Shown in pieces: positions 7,454 to 17,500 of a stretch of 55,743 nt of DNA. This DNA is from an uncultured Bacteroidota bacterium (GTDB lineage: Bacteria > Bacteroidota > Bacteroidia > 2-12-FULL-35-15), in assembly GCA_903926385.1 (NCBI GenBank), contig CAIYIS010000056.1, positions 1-55,743 on the forward strand. Direction: 5' to 3'. The first letter of the stretch is position 1. Every line of letters starts with the position of its first letter. Position numbers and translations under genes: made by a program. The notes under the pieces were generated by a model. The model was not told where the DNA came from, ran no database searches, and was given only the letters and a program-made list of their open reading frames with translations.

Positions 7454-8880
7454 TGCCTTCGATGGAACATAATAAACCGTTGTACATACCTCAGACAAAA
7501 AAATGGAAAGGATTAACTGTGTATTGTAATAAGTGTAATACCAATGTTTCAGAGATTTGCAAGGAAACAGGTAAATCAATAATGAAATGTCCATTTGGTG
7601 AGAAGCATAGTTTTAAAGTTTATATACATGTGCCTGGGACTGATAATCAGAGAAAAACAAAAAAGCTGAAAACAAAAGATATTAATGAAGCGATCAAGCA
7701 AGCAATAGAATTTGAGAAAGCAGTTAAAAGAGAAAAATTTGATAATTCCGAACCAACAAAACAAGAAACTAAACCTATGATAAAAAAAGAAGTAATTGCC
7801 CAACCGACATTACTTATTCATGGATTGGCTCGGTATATTGGATTTTTGAATAACGAGGGTGTCCCAGCTCATAGGCATAAAGAACGTAGCAAAGAATACA
7901 TTAAAGAAGTAGAACGAGCATTAAGAGTATTAATAGAGTGTTTAAAGCAAAATGGACACGATTTGAATTTGGTACGAATAGAAGATATTAACGATAATAT
8001 AGTAGGAGAAGTTTTTTCCTTTTTAAGTAATAAGGGGATTGCAAATAAAACATTCAATAAACACTTAACGTTTTATACTTCATTTTTAAAATGGTATTCT
8101 GAAGAATATAATGTCCCTATGCGGAACTGGTTCGAACGAATTAACAGAAAAAAAGTAAATGTAAATCCTGAATCTATTTCATACGAAGAATATAAATTAT
8201 TGTTACAACAAATCACTTTTGAAAATGGAATTAAGGTATTTACAAATAGTAATCAGCAAACTCGAAATTTATATCGTCCCTGGCTTGCTGATGGAATCCG
8301 TCTTGGTTTAGAAACAGGTCGCAGAAGAGAAGAACTTATAAACCTTAAATGGAATAAAATTGTAGAAGATCACGGAAGTGCCTGTATCATTGTTGAAGAC
8401 TACAAAGTAAACCGAATCCAACAGAGAAATAATACTGATGAAAAAAAATTAATTTATATCCCAATTACGAATTCACTTTACAAACTTCTTTTGGAAATGG
8501 GCTATGAGAAATATAAAAACACGGACAACTTTATTCTTGCACCGGAAATAGGAATTAATAGAAATAGAGTCATGTGTGATACCCTTTCAAAGGGTTTCAG
8601 TCATTTCTATAATCAATTAAACACTGAAAAGAAATTAACTTTTAAGTGCCTGAGAAAAACATATATCACGAGCCTGCAATTATACATGGGTGGTAATGCC
8701 AAATCAATCACAGGACATTCAAACGATCAGGTAATCGACACCAATTATATTGATAAAAAAGCAATTGCAAAAGCTGCACAGAATTTTAATATATTTTCCC
8801 AAGAGCAACGTGCAGAGGAATTACAAGAAATCAGAAAAGAAAATAAATCAATCACAAAAAACAGGGAAGTCGAAAAATGA
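7450..8880 (+). CDS. Tyrosine recombinase / integrase
   Basis: A 476-aa site-specific recombinase. The C-terminal catalytic domain shows R292 (GRRREEL), K399-x-x-R402 in place of H-x-x-R, H423 (TGH) and the nucleophile Y433 (NYID). The N-terminus has C26-x2-C29, C37 and C47, suggesting a small zinc ribbon before the arm-type and core-binding domains (~120-230). It is about 250 bases from the 3' end of a tRNA-Met gene and points toward it, the usual layout of an element integrated at a tRNA. Substitution of the first catalytic histidine by lysine is tolerated in the family. Confidence 0.93.
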   Translation: MMPSMEHNKPLYIPQTKKWKGLTVYCNKCNTNVSEICKETGKSIMKCPFGEKHSFKVYIHVPGTDNQRKTKKLKTKDINEAIKQAIEFEKAVKREKFDNSEPTKQETKPMIKKEVIAQPTLLIHGLARYIGFLNNEGVPAHRHKERSKEYIKEVERALRVLIECLKQNGHDLNLVRIEDINDNIVGEVFSFLSNKGIANKTFNKHLTFYTSFLKWYSEEYNVPMRNWFERINRKKVNVNPESISYEEYKLLLQQITFENGIKVFTNSNQQTRNLYRPWLADGIRLGLETGRRREELINLKWNKIVEDHGSACIIVEDYKVNRIQQRNNTDEKKLIYIPITNSLYKLLLEMGYEKYKNTDNFILAPEIGINRNRVMCDTLSKGFSHFYNQLNTEKKLTFKCLRKTYITSLQLYMGGNAKSITGHSNDQVIDTNYIDKKAIAKAAQNFNIFSQEQRAEELQEIRKENKSITKNREVEK

Positions 8881-9100
8881 TACGAATATTAAATATGGGG
8901 TAAACGACAAGAGTAGTAGCCCAAAAATAAGAAATTTCCCCACTCCATTCCGCACTCCACTGGAAATATCCGCACTTACAAGGTCGAAATTTTCAACTAA
9001 AGGTCTAATCATTTCTGTGGTTTTAACCTATTCTTCGGGGTATAAAAGAACGGAATTAAAGCGGAAAATCAACGTAGACAATGGTTTTGGTATAAATAAA

Positions 9101-9126
9101 AAAACCCTCGACATTTCAAGGGTTTT
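9101..9126 (-). terminator. Terminator downstream of tRNA-Met
   Basis: An 8-bp stem (AAAACCCT / AGGGTTTT, arms 9101-9108 and 9119-9126) with a 10-base loop is followed on the minus strand by a long T-rich tract. It begins 2 bases past the tRNA 3' end. It may also act on readthrough from the recombinase operon. The preceding 8881-9100 holds no supported gene. Confidence 0.75.
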
Positions 9127-9128
9127 AG

Positions 9129-9202
9129 TAGCGAAAAGGGGAGTTGAACCCCTGACCTCAGGGTTATGAATCCTGCGCTCTAACCATCTGAGCTACCTCG
9201 CC
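9129..9202 (-). tRNA. tRNA-Met (anticodon CAT)
   Basis: Read on the minus strand, the 5' arm GGCGAGG pairs with TTTCGCT, including G-T pairs. The D arm is GCTC/GAGC, the anticodon loop is TTCATAA with anticodon CAT, and the T arm is AGGGG-TTCAACT-CCCCT. The discriminator is A and CCA is not encoded. The D-loop and T-loop are canonical. An A-C mismatch closes the anticodon stem. A CAT anticodon could also be the precursor of the lysidine-modified isoleucine tRNA, which I cannot exclude. Its 3' end faces the recombinase and is the likely attachment site. Confidence 0.9.
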
Positions 9203-9313
9203 ATTTTAAACTGTTTTCTTTATTATTCAATGATTGTTTCAGAATTAACTGAAAAGTAATGATTAATTACGCTAGAATAGCTAAATAATCGTTGTTTTGA
9301 ATTTTTAAGGGCG

Positions 9314-9321
9314 CAAATATA
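9314..9321 (-). promoter_or_regulatory. Probable -7 element of the tRNA-Met promoter
   Basis: On the minus strand this reads TATATTTG, followed by CGCCC, matching the Bacteroidota TAnnTTTG element. A TTTTAC about 19 bases further upstream may act as the -33 region. It is ~110 bases ahead of the tRNA, implying a leader. The remainder of the 9203-9536 gap shows nothing else that I recognise. Confidence 0.45.
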
Positions 9322-9536
9322 GTATTAATCTTTTCATAATGTAAAAGAGGATTAAATAATATTTATCTAAAAAAATCATCAAGCATTAAAAATTTTATAT
9401 ATATTGCACCAATATTGTTTATGAGTGTTCTGATAAATATTGAAAAAAATAATAAAAGAAACTATTATAAAACATAAAGAATAAGCAAAATAATACTAAC
9501 AAGCTCTCCAAAAAGCTTATCAGGAAAAACTAAAAC

Positions 9537-10583
9537 GTGAAACCGGTAAAAAAAACAGCAACAAAAAAACTTGTCAATAAAGTTGAAAAGAAACTGGCAA
9601 GTGCAAAAAAAGCAGTGAAAAAGGAAACGAAACATGTGGCTGCAAAGCCTGTTTCTAAGCCTAAAAAAGCTGCTCCAAAGAAACCTGTAAAACCTGCTAA
9701 GGTAGCAAAACCTTTGAAGGCTGCTAAACCGGCAAAGTCTGTGAAGCCGGTAAAAATTGTGAAACCTGCAAAAAAGGAGAAAGATAAAAAGACTACTAAA
9801 GTTGTTTCTGAAAAAAAATTGAAGGAAACAAAAAAGATAATTACTTCGAAAGAGGAAGCAAAAACTACTAAAATCGCTAAACCTGCTAAGGAAGAAAAGG
9901 AAAAAAAGACAACAAAAAAAGCGGAAAAAGAATTTGAACCAAAAAGTTCTGGCGATTTTTTTGAAGTAAAAAAGAAACCACGCAGAAGAAAAAAGAGTAA
10001 AAAAGACAAGAAAAAGGATGATGAAGAGGAACCGGAAATACTTCATGATGATTTTGTAGAACAATTGATTTCGGCTACAAAAAAATTAAAAGCACAACCT
10101 AAGAAACCAAGAATTTTAAAAACCTTTACTAATCCAATGGCTTCGTTGACTGTTGCTTTGCCTGATACGAATAAAAAAGTAGCTGCGCTTCCTAAAAAGG
10201 AACCAAAAGGTAAATTTACATTGGAGTATTTGGTTACTACAAGTGTTGGTATTCTTTATGAATTTATCACTTCTCCTTCGGGTTTGATGGAGTGGTTTGC
10301 TGACGATGTTAGCATTCACGATGGGATATTTACTTTTGTTTGGGATGGCAGTGAGCAAAAAGCAAGATTACTTGGCTTTGCTGAAAATGAATATATAAAG
10401 TTACAATGGTTGGACAAACCGGAGGGTACTTATTTCGAATTCAGAATAAAGAATAATCCGGGAACTATTGATATTTCATTACTAATTACAGATTTTTCTG
10501 ACGAAGCTTCTGATTTGGAAACATCCAAACGGCTTTGGGATAGCCAAATTGAACGACTTTTACATGTTATAGGTTCTTACTAA
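9537..10583 (+). CDS. START-like domain protein with Lys/Ala/Pro-rich N-terminal tail
   Basis: A 348-aa protein starting at GTG 9537, two codons after an in-frame stop. No ATG occurs in frame until 10137. Residues ~222-348 are the Bacteroidota START-like (SRPBCC/AHSA1-related) domain: KFTLEYL, FITSPSGLMEWFADDV, FVWDGS, FEFRI, LITDFSD and LWDSQIERL. Members are normally ~130-aa stand-alone proteins. Here ~200 residues precede it, rich in K, A, P and T with repeated P-A-K and K-P-V-K units and a KKPRRRKKSKK cluster. This resembles histone H1 or HU-type nucleic-acid-binding tails. The tail is coding by composition and uninterrupted frame. A DNA- or RNA-binding role for it is inference. An alternative start at 10137 would give only the domain. 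Confidence 0.82.
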   Translation: MKPVKKTATKKLVNKVEKKLASAKKAVKKETKHVAAKPVSKPKKAAPKKPVKPAKVAKPLKAAKPAKSVKPVKIVKPAKKEKDKKTTKVVSEKKLKETKKIITSKEEAKTTKIAKPAKEEKEKKTTKKAEKEFEPKSSGDFFEVKKKPRRRKKSKKDKKKDDEEEPEILHDDFVEQLISATKKLKAQPKKPRILKTFTNPMASLTVALPDTNKKVAALPKKEPKGKFTLEYLVTTSVGILYEFITSPSGLMEWFADDVSIHDGIFTFVWDGSEQKARLLGFAENEYIKLQWLDKPEGTYFEFRIKNNPGTIDISLLITDFSDEASDLETSKRLWDSQIERLLHVIGSY

Positions 10584-10637
10584 TTTTTTGTTACCCTAGT
10601 TCTGATAACACAATTTTAGCGCGTAAAATCTTTACAG

Positions 10638-11288
10638 GTGAAAGCATTTTTTAAAACGAATTCTCTTTTTTTCTTCCCATACCTCTTATTTATCATTGCC
10701 GGTTTGGCGTTGATAATATTCGATTCGAAAGCCGAAAAGCATCTGGAATTCAATTCATACCATTCTTCTGTTTTCGATTTTTTTTTCTACTACATCACTT
10801 TCCTTGGCGATGGAATTACAGCAGTGTTGGTAGTGGTTTTGCTGTTAGCAGTAAACTATAGAGCGGCTGTTTTTGTGGGTGTTTCTAATATTATTGCAAG
10901 TTTAGTTACACAAATATTAAAACACACTGTGTTTGCAGACGTGGTTCGCCCGAAAAAGTATTTTGAAGGCATTCACGATTTATATCTTGTACCTGGAGTG
11001 GATAATTATTTATATAATAGTTTTCCTTCAGGCCACAGTACTTGTGCTTTTGCATTATATCTTGCATTGGCTTTAATAACCGAAAACAGAATAATTAAAT
11101 TTATTTGCTTTGTAATTGCCTTTCTGGTGGGTTGTTCGCGAATTTATCTTTCTCAGCATTTTTTCGAAGATGTATTTGCCGGGTCGATAATTGGAGTAAT
11201 TTTTACCTTGATGGTGTATTATACATTGAATAAATTCAAAACAGAATGGATGTCAAAATCTGTAATTAAGCTTGTCAAAAGGATATGA
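10638..11288 (+). CDS. PAP2-family membrane phosphatase
   Basis: A 216-aa integral membrane protein with about six hydrophobic segments, GTG start. PAP2 signature motifs: K-x8-RP in LKHTVFADVVRP (spacing slightly longer than classical), PSGHST, and SR-x5-H-x3-D in SRIYLSQHFFED. The family dephosphorylates lipid phosphates, commonly undecaprenyl pyrophosphate. It overlaps the following ArnT-like glycosyltransferase by 4 bases, so recycling of, or supply for, an undecaprenyl-phosphate-linked sugar transfer is the natural context-based reading. Confidence 0.9.
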   Translation: MKAFFKTNSLFFFPYLLFIIAGLALIIFDSKAEKHLEFNSYHSSVFDFFFYYITFLGDGITAVLVVVLLLAVNYRAAVFVGVSNIIASLVTQILKHTVFADVVRPKKYFEGIHDLYLVPGVDNYLYNSFPSGHSTCAFALYLALALITENRIIKFICFVIAFLVGCSRIYLSQHFFEDVFAGSIIGVIFTLMVYYTLNKFKTEWMSKSVIKLVKRI

Positions 11289-12922
11289 AATCAACTGTAC
11301 TGAGAAATAACATTATTATTACCATTGCAGGGCTGTTGCTGTTTGTTCCATTTTTGGGTGCGGTTCATTTATTCGATTGGGATGAAATTAATTTTGCCGA
11401 ATGCGCCCGTGAAATGTTGGTTACTCACGATTACTTTTCTGTTAAAATAAACTTTCAGCCTTTTTGGGAAAAACCTCCGCTTTTTATTTGGATGCAGGCG
11501 ATATCTATGACTTTGTTTGGTGTATCCGAATTTGCAGCTCGATTGCCCAATGCCATTTGTGGTGTGGTTACATTACTTGTTCTTTATAATATAGGTCGTA
11601 AGTTGGTAGATGAGCGTTTTGGATTAATCTGGATGTTGGCTTATGCGGGTTCGTTTTTACCTCATTTTTATTTCAAATCAGGTATCATCGATCCTTGGTT
11701 CAATCTGTTTATTTTTTCAGGTATTTATTACTTTATATTATATACAAATGCAAAAGCAATTCGTCTGCTTATCATTTCTTCGTTATTTATTGGACTGGGA
11801 GTATTGACCAAAGGGCCTGTGGCGGTGCTTGTATTTGCGCTCTGTGTTGGTGTTTATTGGATAATCAAAAAATTTCGACATGTATTAACACTCAAACAAA
11901 TTTTGATTTTCATAATTGGCGTGGCATCGGTTGGTGGATTGTGGTTTCTGATGCTAGTTCTTACCGGTAACTCCGGAATTATTAAGGAATTCTTTTTATA
12001 TCAGGTTAGGCTTTTCAGTACACAAGATGCAGGTCACGGTGGTCCTTTTTATTATCACTGGTTGGTTTTACTTATAGGTTGTTTTCCTGTTTCAGTTTTT
12101 GCTTTGCGTAGTTTTAAGGGAAGTGTCTCGGATACTCCTTTTCAAAAACACTTTAAATTATGGATGATGATTTTGTTTATTGTGGTTTTAATTTTGTTCA
12201 GCATTGTAAAAACAAAAATAGTTCATTACTCCTCGTTATGCTATTTTCCGTTGAGTTTTATGGGAGCGTATGTGACATATAAACTTATTGCAGGCGAAAT
12301 GCAATGGAAAAAAAGCACTTCAGTAATTTTGATGAGTATAGCATCGGTTGTAGGCTTGCTTATATTTTTATTACCATTCGTTGACAGATATAAACAGGAA
12401 CTTATTTCATCCAATCTGATTGATGATGCATACACAATTGAAAATTTAAAAGCGAATGTCTACTGGTCAGGTTTTGAAGGAGGAATTGGATTGTTGCTAA
12501 TAGTTGGAGTAGGGGTGATGCTATTCTATATAAAGCGAAAAAATATAGCAACAGGAGTCATTGGTATTTTTATCATCAGTTTAATAACTATTAATTTGGC
12601 CGCTTTAATTGTTGCTCCTAAAATAGAGCAGTATTCACAAGGGGCGGCCATTGAATTTTATCAGTATTTGAAAAATGAAGATTGTTATGTTGAAACTTTA
12701 GGATATAAAAGTTATGCAAATTTATTTTACACCAATAAAAGAGAGCCTCTTAATAAAAATAGCTATGACATGGATTGGCTTAAACTTGGGCCGATAGACA
12801 AAACGGTTTATATAGTTTGTAAAATTACAGATGCAGAAGAAAGCAAAACAAGATATCCTGAATTAAAAGAAATATACCGCAAAAACGGATTTGTGTTTTA
12901 TGTCCGAAAACCGAAAAAGTAA
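11285..12922 (+). CDS. ArnT/PMT-like (GT39/GT83) membrane glycosyltransferase
   Basis: A 545-aa polytopic protein. The first periplasmic loop has F-D-W-D-E (30-34), the conserved acidic motif of GT-C enzymes, then WEKPPLFIW and a SEFAARLPNA helix typical of the ArnT family. About ten to twelve membrane segments are followed by a C-terminal soluble part from ~460. Such enzymes move a sugar from undecaprenyl phosphate to lipid A or another envelope acceptor; the substrate is not predictable here. It is co-translated with the PAP2 gene and convergent with a GT2 gene that could make the lipid-linked donor. Confidence 0.9.
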   Translation: MKSTVLRNNIIITIAGLLLFVPFLGAVHLFDWDEINFAECAREMLVTHDYFSVKINFQPFWEKPPLFIWMQAISMTLFGVSEFAARLPNAICGVVTLLVLYNIGRKLVDERFGLIWMLAYAGSFLPHFYFKSGIIDPWFNLFIFSGIYYFILYTNAKAIRLLIISSLFIGLGVLTKGPVAVLVFALCVGVYWIIKKFRHVLTLKQILIFIIGVASVGGLWFLMLVLTGNSGIIKEFFLYQVRLFSTQDAGHGGPFYYHWLVLLIGCFPVSVFALRSFKGSVSDTPFQKHFKLWMMILFIVVLILFSIVKTKIVHYSSLCYFPLSFMGAYVTYKLIAGEMQWKKSTSVILMSIASVVGLLIFLLPFVDRYKQELISSNLIDDAYTIENLKANVYWSGFEGGIGLLLIVGVGVMLFYIKRKNIATGVIGIFIISLITINLAALIVAPKIEQYSQGAAIEFYQYLKNEDCYVETLGYKSYANLFYTNKREPLNKNSYDMDWLKLGPIDKTVYIVCKITDAEESKTRYPELKEIYRKNGFVFYVRKPKK

Positions 12923-12923
12923 T

Positions 12924-13673
12924 TTACTTTTTTCGATTGTAAATTTTACTTTTATTCAACCCCAGCTTGTAAAAGAAATGTTTGAAGGAAACATTCAATA
13001 CACCTAACCCATATTTCATACTACGGCTGAAATTAATAGAAGATGCATCGGGGAAGTACTTGGTAGGACAAGTAATTTCAGCAATTTCAAAACCTGCCAT
13101 GAATATCTGTGAAATCATTTCATTATCGAAAACAAAATCATCGTTGTTGGCTTCATAATCCACGGTTTCTAATACTTCTCTCGAAAACGCACGGTAACCG
13201 GTGTGATATTCGGAAAGTTTTTGATTGATTAAAATATTTTGAGAAAGCGTTAAAAAACGATTGAAAATGTACTTATACATTGGCATACCTCCTCGTAAAG
13301 CACCTTTACCTAATATACGAGAACCGAATACTACAGGGTATAAATCGTTAGCTATGATATGAGCCATTGACGAGATAAGTAAAGGAGTGTATTGATAATC
13401 GGGGTGAAGCATAATAACGATATCTCCACCTAGTTCCAGAGCTTTGTCGTAACATGATTTTTGATTTCCTCCATACCCTCTGTTTTTGGTATGTTTGATG
13501 ATATGTCTGATTCCTATACGGGTAGCAACCTCCACAGTATCGTCTTTACTGACATCGTCAACAAGAACAACTTCATCAACTATTTCAAATGGAATTTCGT
13601 TAAATGTTTTTTCAAGTGTTTGTGCAGCGTTATAGGCCGGAAGCACAACCACTACTTTTTTGTTTTTAATCAT
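12924..13673 (-). CDS. Family 2 glycosyltransferase, DPM1/polyprenyl-phosphate type
   Basis: A 249-aa GT-A fold enzyme. It starts with VVVLPAYNAAQTLEKT, has the nucleotide-binding V-D-D at 38-40 and the metal-binding H-P-D-Y at 90-93, and later a YHTGYRAFSREVL segment typical of DPM/DPG synthase-like proteins. No C-terminal membrane helices are present. It probably transfers a sugar from a nucleotide donor to a polyprenyl phosphate or protein/lipid acceptor. Its end is 2 bases from the stop of the ArnT-like gene, supporting but not proving a shared pathway. An upstream TACTTTTG (minus strand, 13682-13689) may be its -7 element. Confidence 0.9.
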   Translation of the reverse strand: MIKNKKVVVVLPAYNAAQTLEKTFNEIPFEIVDEVVLVDDVSKDDTVEVATRIGIRHIIKHTKNRGYGGNQKSCYDKALELGGDIVIMLHPDYQYTPLLISSMAHIIANDLYPVVFGSRILGKGALRGGMPMYKYIFNRFLTLSQNILINQKLSEYHTGYRAFSREVLETVDYEANNDDFVFDNEMISQIFMAGFEIAEITCPTKYFPDASSINFSRSMKYGLGVLNVSFKHFFYKLGLNKSKIYNRKK

Positions 13674-13870
13674 AGCAGGGGCAAAAGTAAGAAAATATCA
13701 TTTCGACTTAAGAATTTTAAAATTCCTTTTTTTGTGTTAATTATCATATTCGAAAAGATAAACCATGATTAATGAAAAGTAGAATTTTATATTATTTACC
13801 ACATCAACATTATAAAATTGAATGATGAAGTAAGGAAATAGAATCTGGAATTGATAATGAAAGGAAAGAA

Positions 13871-14254
13871 TTAAGATTTTGTTACATACACAAAGTAACC
13901 AAAACCATAATTTACTTCAATATAATTAATGTTTGCATGCGTGAAAACACGGTATTTCAAATTACCTTGTTTGTACACCAAAACGTCTTTTTCCGGTTTA
14001 AAAAACTCATCCGCTCTGAACAACTCAATAGCTTGATCGTAGCTACCATGACCCATAGTTCCCCATGACCAATTAACGCCTTCGTTGCCTTTTCTGATGG
14101 TTCTTTCAAAACCACCTGCCACTTTGTTTTGTGTTATAATGGCTTTGTCTTTATTATCCTTTCCATCTTTATTGTCCTGACAAAAAGCTGTGCACGAAAT
14201 GAAAAAGCTAAAAACGGTTAAGAGAAATATCTTGGTTGATATTGAATAATTCAT
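13871..14254 (-). CDS. Small secreted protein, unknown
   Basis: A 127-aa protein with an N-terminal signal peptide ending near TAFCQ. I start at the ATG at 14254, because the frame upstream to 14308 would put 18 extra residues before the signal sequence. After a D/K-rich stretch (QDNKDGKDNKDK), the mature part contains GFERTIRKGNEG and ends in a short beta-rich region. I recognise no family. Confidence 0.7.
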   Translation of the reverse strand: MNYSISTKIFLLTVFSFFISCTAFCQDNKDGKDNKDKAIITQNKVAGGFERTIRKGNEGVNWSWGTMGHGSYDQAIELFRADEFFKPEKDVLVYKQGNLKYRVFTHANINYIEVNYGFGYFVYVTKS

Positions 14255-14531
14255 TTTAATTAATGGTTGTTGTTTGTTTAAAAAAAACTGCCTGCAAAAT
14301 TGACACATTTTTTTTATATTGACAATTATATAAAAGTTATTTCATTAACAAAATGCTCTGAATTGTTAATAACATTAATATTTTTAGAAAAAAATTTAAA
14401 ACTTAATGCAACCTTAACTCAATTTTAAGAATCTATAGAAGTAGAATTCAAACAACGTTTAACCTTGAAGAAAATCGTTTGTTTTTTTTAAATCTTTTTT
14501 AGGATACTTCTGTTTATATTAAAATAGTTAT

Positions 14532-14539
14532 TACTTTTG
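14532..14539 (+). promoter_or_regulatory. -7 promoter element of the adhesin gene
   Basis: TACTTTTG matches the Bacteroidota TAnnTTTG -7 element, about 60 bases before the ATG at 14600. The -33 TTTG is weak. A possible TTG start at 14537 overlaps this element, which favours 14600. The rest of 14255-14531 shows no gene. Confidence 0.5.
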
Positions 14540-14599
14540 GAGGTCAAAAAAATTCCGTTTGAGTCGAAATTCAAAACATTATTTAATACGATATTTAAA

Positions 14600-17500
14600 A
14601 TGAAAAAAAGAATTACAATTTGTTTAGTAAAAAGTAAAAAGAACATCATAATTTCTACGATGTTTTCTTTGCTCTTTTCGTTTAGCTCTTCTGCACAAGT
14701 TTTCTGGACTGAGAATTTTAATAACGGATGTACTGGGCAGGGCGCACCTTGTGGTAATATTAACGCGTATATTGGCGGCCCAAATGGTCCATGGACATCA
14801 ACCCTAGGAGCCGGAAATACTGGGACTGACCCCAATACTTTCTATGTTAGTTGTACTGAAAATGGTAATCCTGTGGGTGTCGGAGGTACTTCTTGTGGTG
14901 GGGCCGCCACGTGTGGTGTAGCTTCTCCTAGTAATGCTACTTTGCATGTCGGTAATATTTCTACCTCACCTTTAGCTGGGTTTGCTTGCCCTACTGGAGA
15001 TTGCGGAGCAGCCTATGATGCTGGTTTTATTGGAGGTGCTGTTGAAACAGATATTAGGGCAGAATCTCCAACAATAAATTGTACAGGTCATACTGGAATA
15101 TCTATAAATTTTAATTACATGTTGGGTGGAGATCTTGGTGTAGATTATGGGGAGGTTGTGTATTCGGATGATAATGGTGTTTCTTGGTATTTTTTGGCTA
15201 GTCCGAACATTACAGCACTTTGTGGCGGAGCCCAAGGAGAGTGGGCTTCTTATACATTTGCGTTACCTGCGACATGTGATAATAATCCCTTTGTGAAAAT
15301 TGGTTTTCATTGGGTTAATAATGATGATGGTACAGGTACCGATCCTTCTTTTGCCATCGATGATGTTACTTTATCAACTGCAGCAGCTAATACAATAACA
15401 ACAAGTCCGCTGGTGGGTCCATTTTGCGCCTGTTCTACTATCAACGTGCCGTTTACAAGTACAGGTACTTTTAATGCAGGAAATGTTTATAAAGCCGAAC
15501 TGTCTGATGTAACTGGAAGTTTTACCACCTTCGCTCTTATTGGAACTTTAAATAGCACCGCTAATTCCGGTACTATTTCATGTACCATTCCTTGTAATAC
15601 TCCTGCCGGCTCTAATTATTTTATACGAATAGTTGCCACAAGCCCTGCTACTACAGGTACAGCTAACTTGGTGCCTTTTACCATTAATGCTCAACAGGAC
15701 GCTTCTTTTATTTATTCTTCTTCTTCCTATTGTCAGGCAGGGACTAACCCAAGTGCATCGATCACGGGTGTTGCCGGAGGAACTTTTACATCCACTCCTG
15801 CTGGTTTGGTGATAAACGCTTCAACAGGATTGATTACTTTAGCCACTAGTGCAATTAACACTTATACTGTTACCTATACCACAGCTGGTCCGTGCCCAGG
15901 AACATTTACTGCTACTATATCAATAACCGGTAGTCCGGTTGCTACATTTAATTATCCATTAGCTTCCTATTGTACTAATGTCGCTGACCCTTCGCCAGTG
16001 TATACAGGAGGAGGAACAGCAGGAAATTACACAGTTGCGCCTTTAGGCTTAGTATTTATAAGTGCAGGTACCGGACAAGTTGATGTTTCGGCAAGTGTGC
16101 CCGGAACATATACAGTAACTAATGATATTCCTGTGAATGGTGGATGTGCAGCCGCTACTGCATCCACTACAATAACGATTAATGCAGTTCAGGATTCTAC
16201 TTTTTCATATCCCACCGGACCTACATTCTGCCAATCGGGAACTAATCCTTCTCCAACAATTTTGGGAACAGCAGGTGGAACATTTACCGCCACTCCTGTC
16301 GGGTTAAGCATAAATGCAGTTACCGGGGTTATTAATTTAGCTGGCTCTACTCTTGGAACATATAATGTAACTTATACCACTCCGGGTCCTTGTGCCACTT
16401 TTATGTCACAATCGGTTACAATAACATTGGCTCCTGTGGCTACTTTTAATTATACAGCTTCGCCTTATTGCCAAAGTGCAACCAACCCTGTACCCACATA
16501 CACAGGAGGAGGAAGTGCAGGAACATTTACTTCTGCTCCAGGTGGATTGACTTTCGTAGCTGGAGGAACAGCGGGTGAAGTTGATTTGATTAATTCAGCT
16601 GCCGGAACATACACGGTTACTAATACAATAGCTGCATCCGGAGGATGTCCTGTTGCAACATCTACCGCAACCATTACCATTATTGCAACTCCTGCTGCCA
16701 ATTTTAGTTATATCGGAAGTCCATATTGTTCGGCAGGATTAAATCCATCTCCAACCTTTAGTAATGGAGGTATTGCCGGAACATTTACTGCAACTCCTGT
16801 AGGCCTAAACATTGTGGCAAATACAGGTGCAATCACATTAAATTCGAGTACTCCCGGAACTTATTCAGTAACCAACACAATAGTTAATGCCGGCTGTCCA
16901 AATTCTGTATTTACTTCATCTGTTCAAATTATTTCTGCACCTGTTGCTACTTTTAGTTATACTGGTACTCCTTATTGTATAAATGGAGGTACAGCAACAC
17001 CAACCTTTTCTGGAGGAGGAGTTGCGGGAGCATTTACCTCTACTCCTGCCGGACTTGTTATTAATGCAGTTACCGGAGCTGTTACTTTAGCTACAAGTAC
17101 TGCGGGAACTTATACTGTTACCAATTCACTTGCTGCTACGTCCAGTTGTCCTGCTGTTTCCGCAATCTCAACTATTGTTGTCAATGCGTCTCCAACAGTA
17201 ACGGTTAATTCGGGAACAATTTGTGCAGGCGATACTATTCATTTAACCGCAGCAGGAGCAACCTCGTATACTTGGTCGGCTGGTGCTACTTCTACCGGAA
17301 CAACCACAGCTATTGCTTTTCCTGTAACAACAACTTCTTATACAGTTACCGGAACAGTTGGTAGCTGTACAGGTACAGCTGTTGCTACAGTTACCATTTC
17401 TGCACAATTGCCAGTAACTGTAAATTCTCCTACAATTTGTAACGGACAAACGGCAACATTAACTGCAGGAGGAGCTACCACATACACATGGTCAGCAGGT

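Noticed and set aside
1-9000. Second attachment site (copy of the tRNA-Met 3' end) inside the window
   Set aside because: I read the region for the tRNA 3' segment and saw no convincing copy; the other end of the element is probably outside.
8750-9169. 139-aa plus-strand frame across the recombinase end and the tRNA
   Set aside because: It overlaps the end of the recombinase in another frame and runs through the terminator and the tRNA gene.
9465-10064. Phe-rich minus-strand frames opposite the Lys-rich tail
   Set aside because: They are the antisense of AAA/AAG-rich codons of the START-like gene tail.
14537-14599. TTG start of the adhesin at 14537
   Set aside because: The TTG lies inside a consensus -7 promoter element, and the ATG at 14600 begins directly ahead of the signal peptide.
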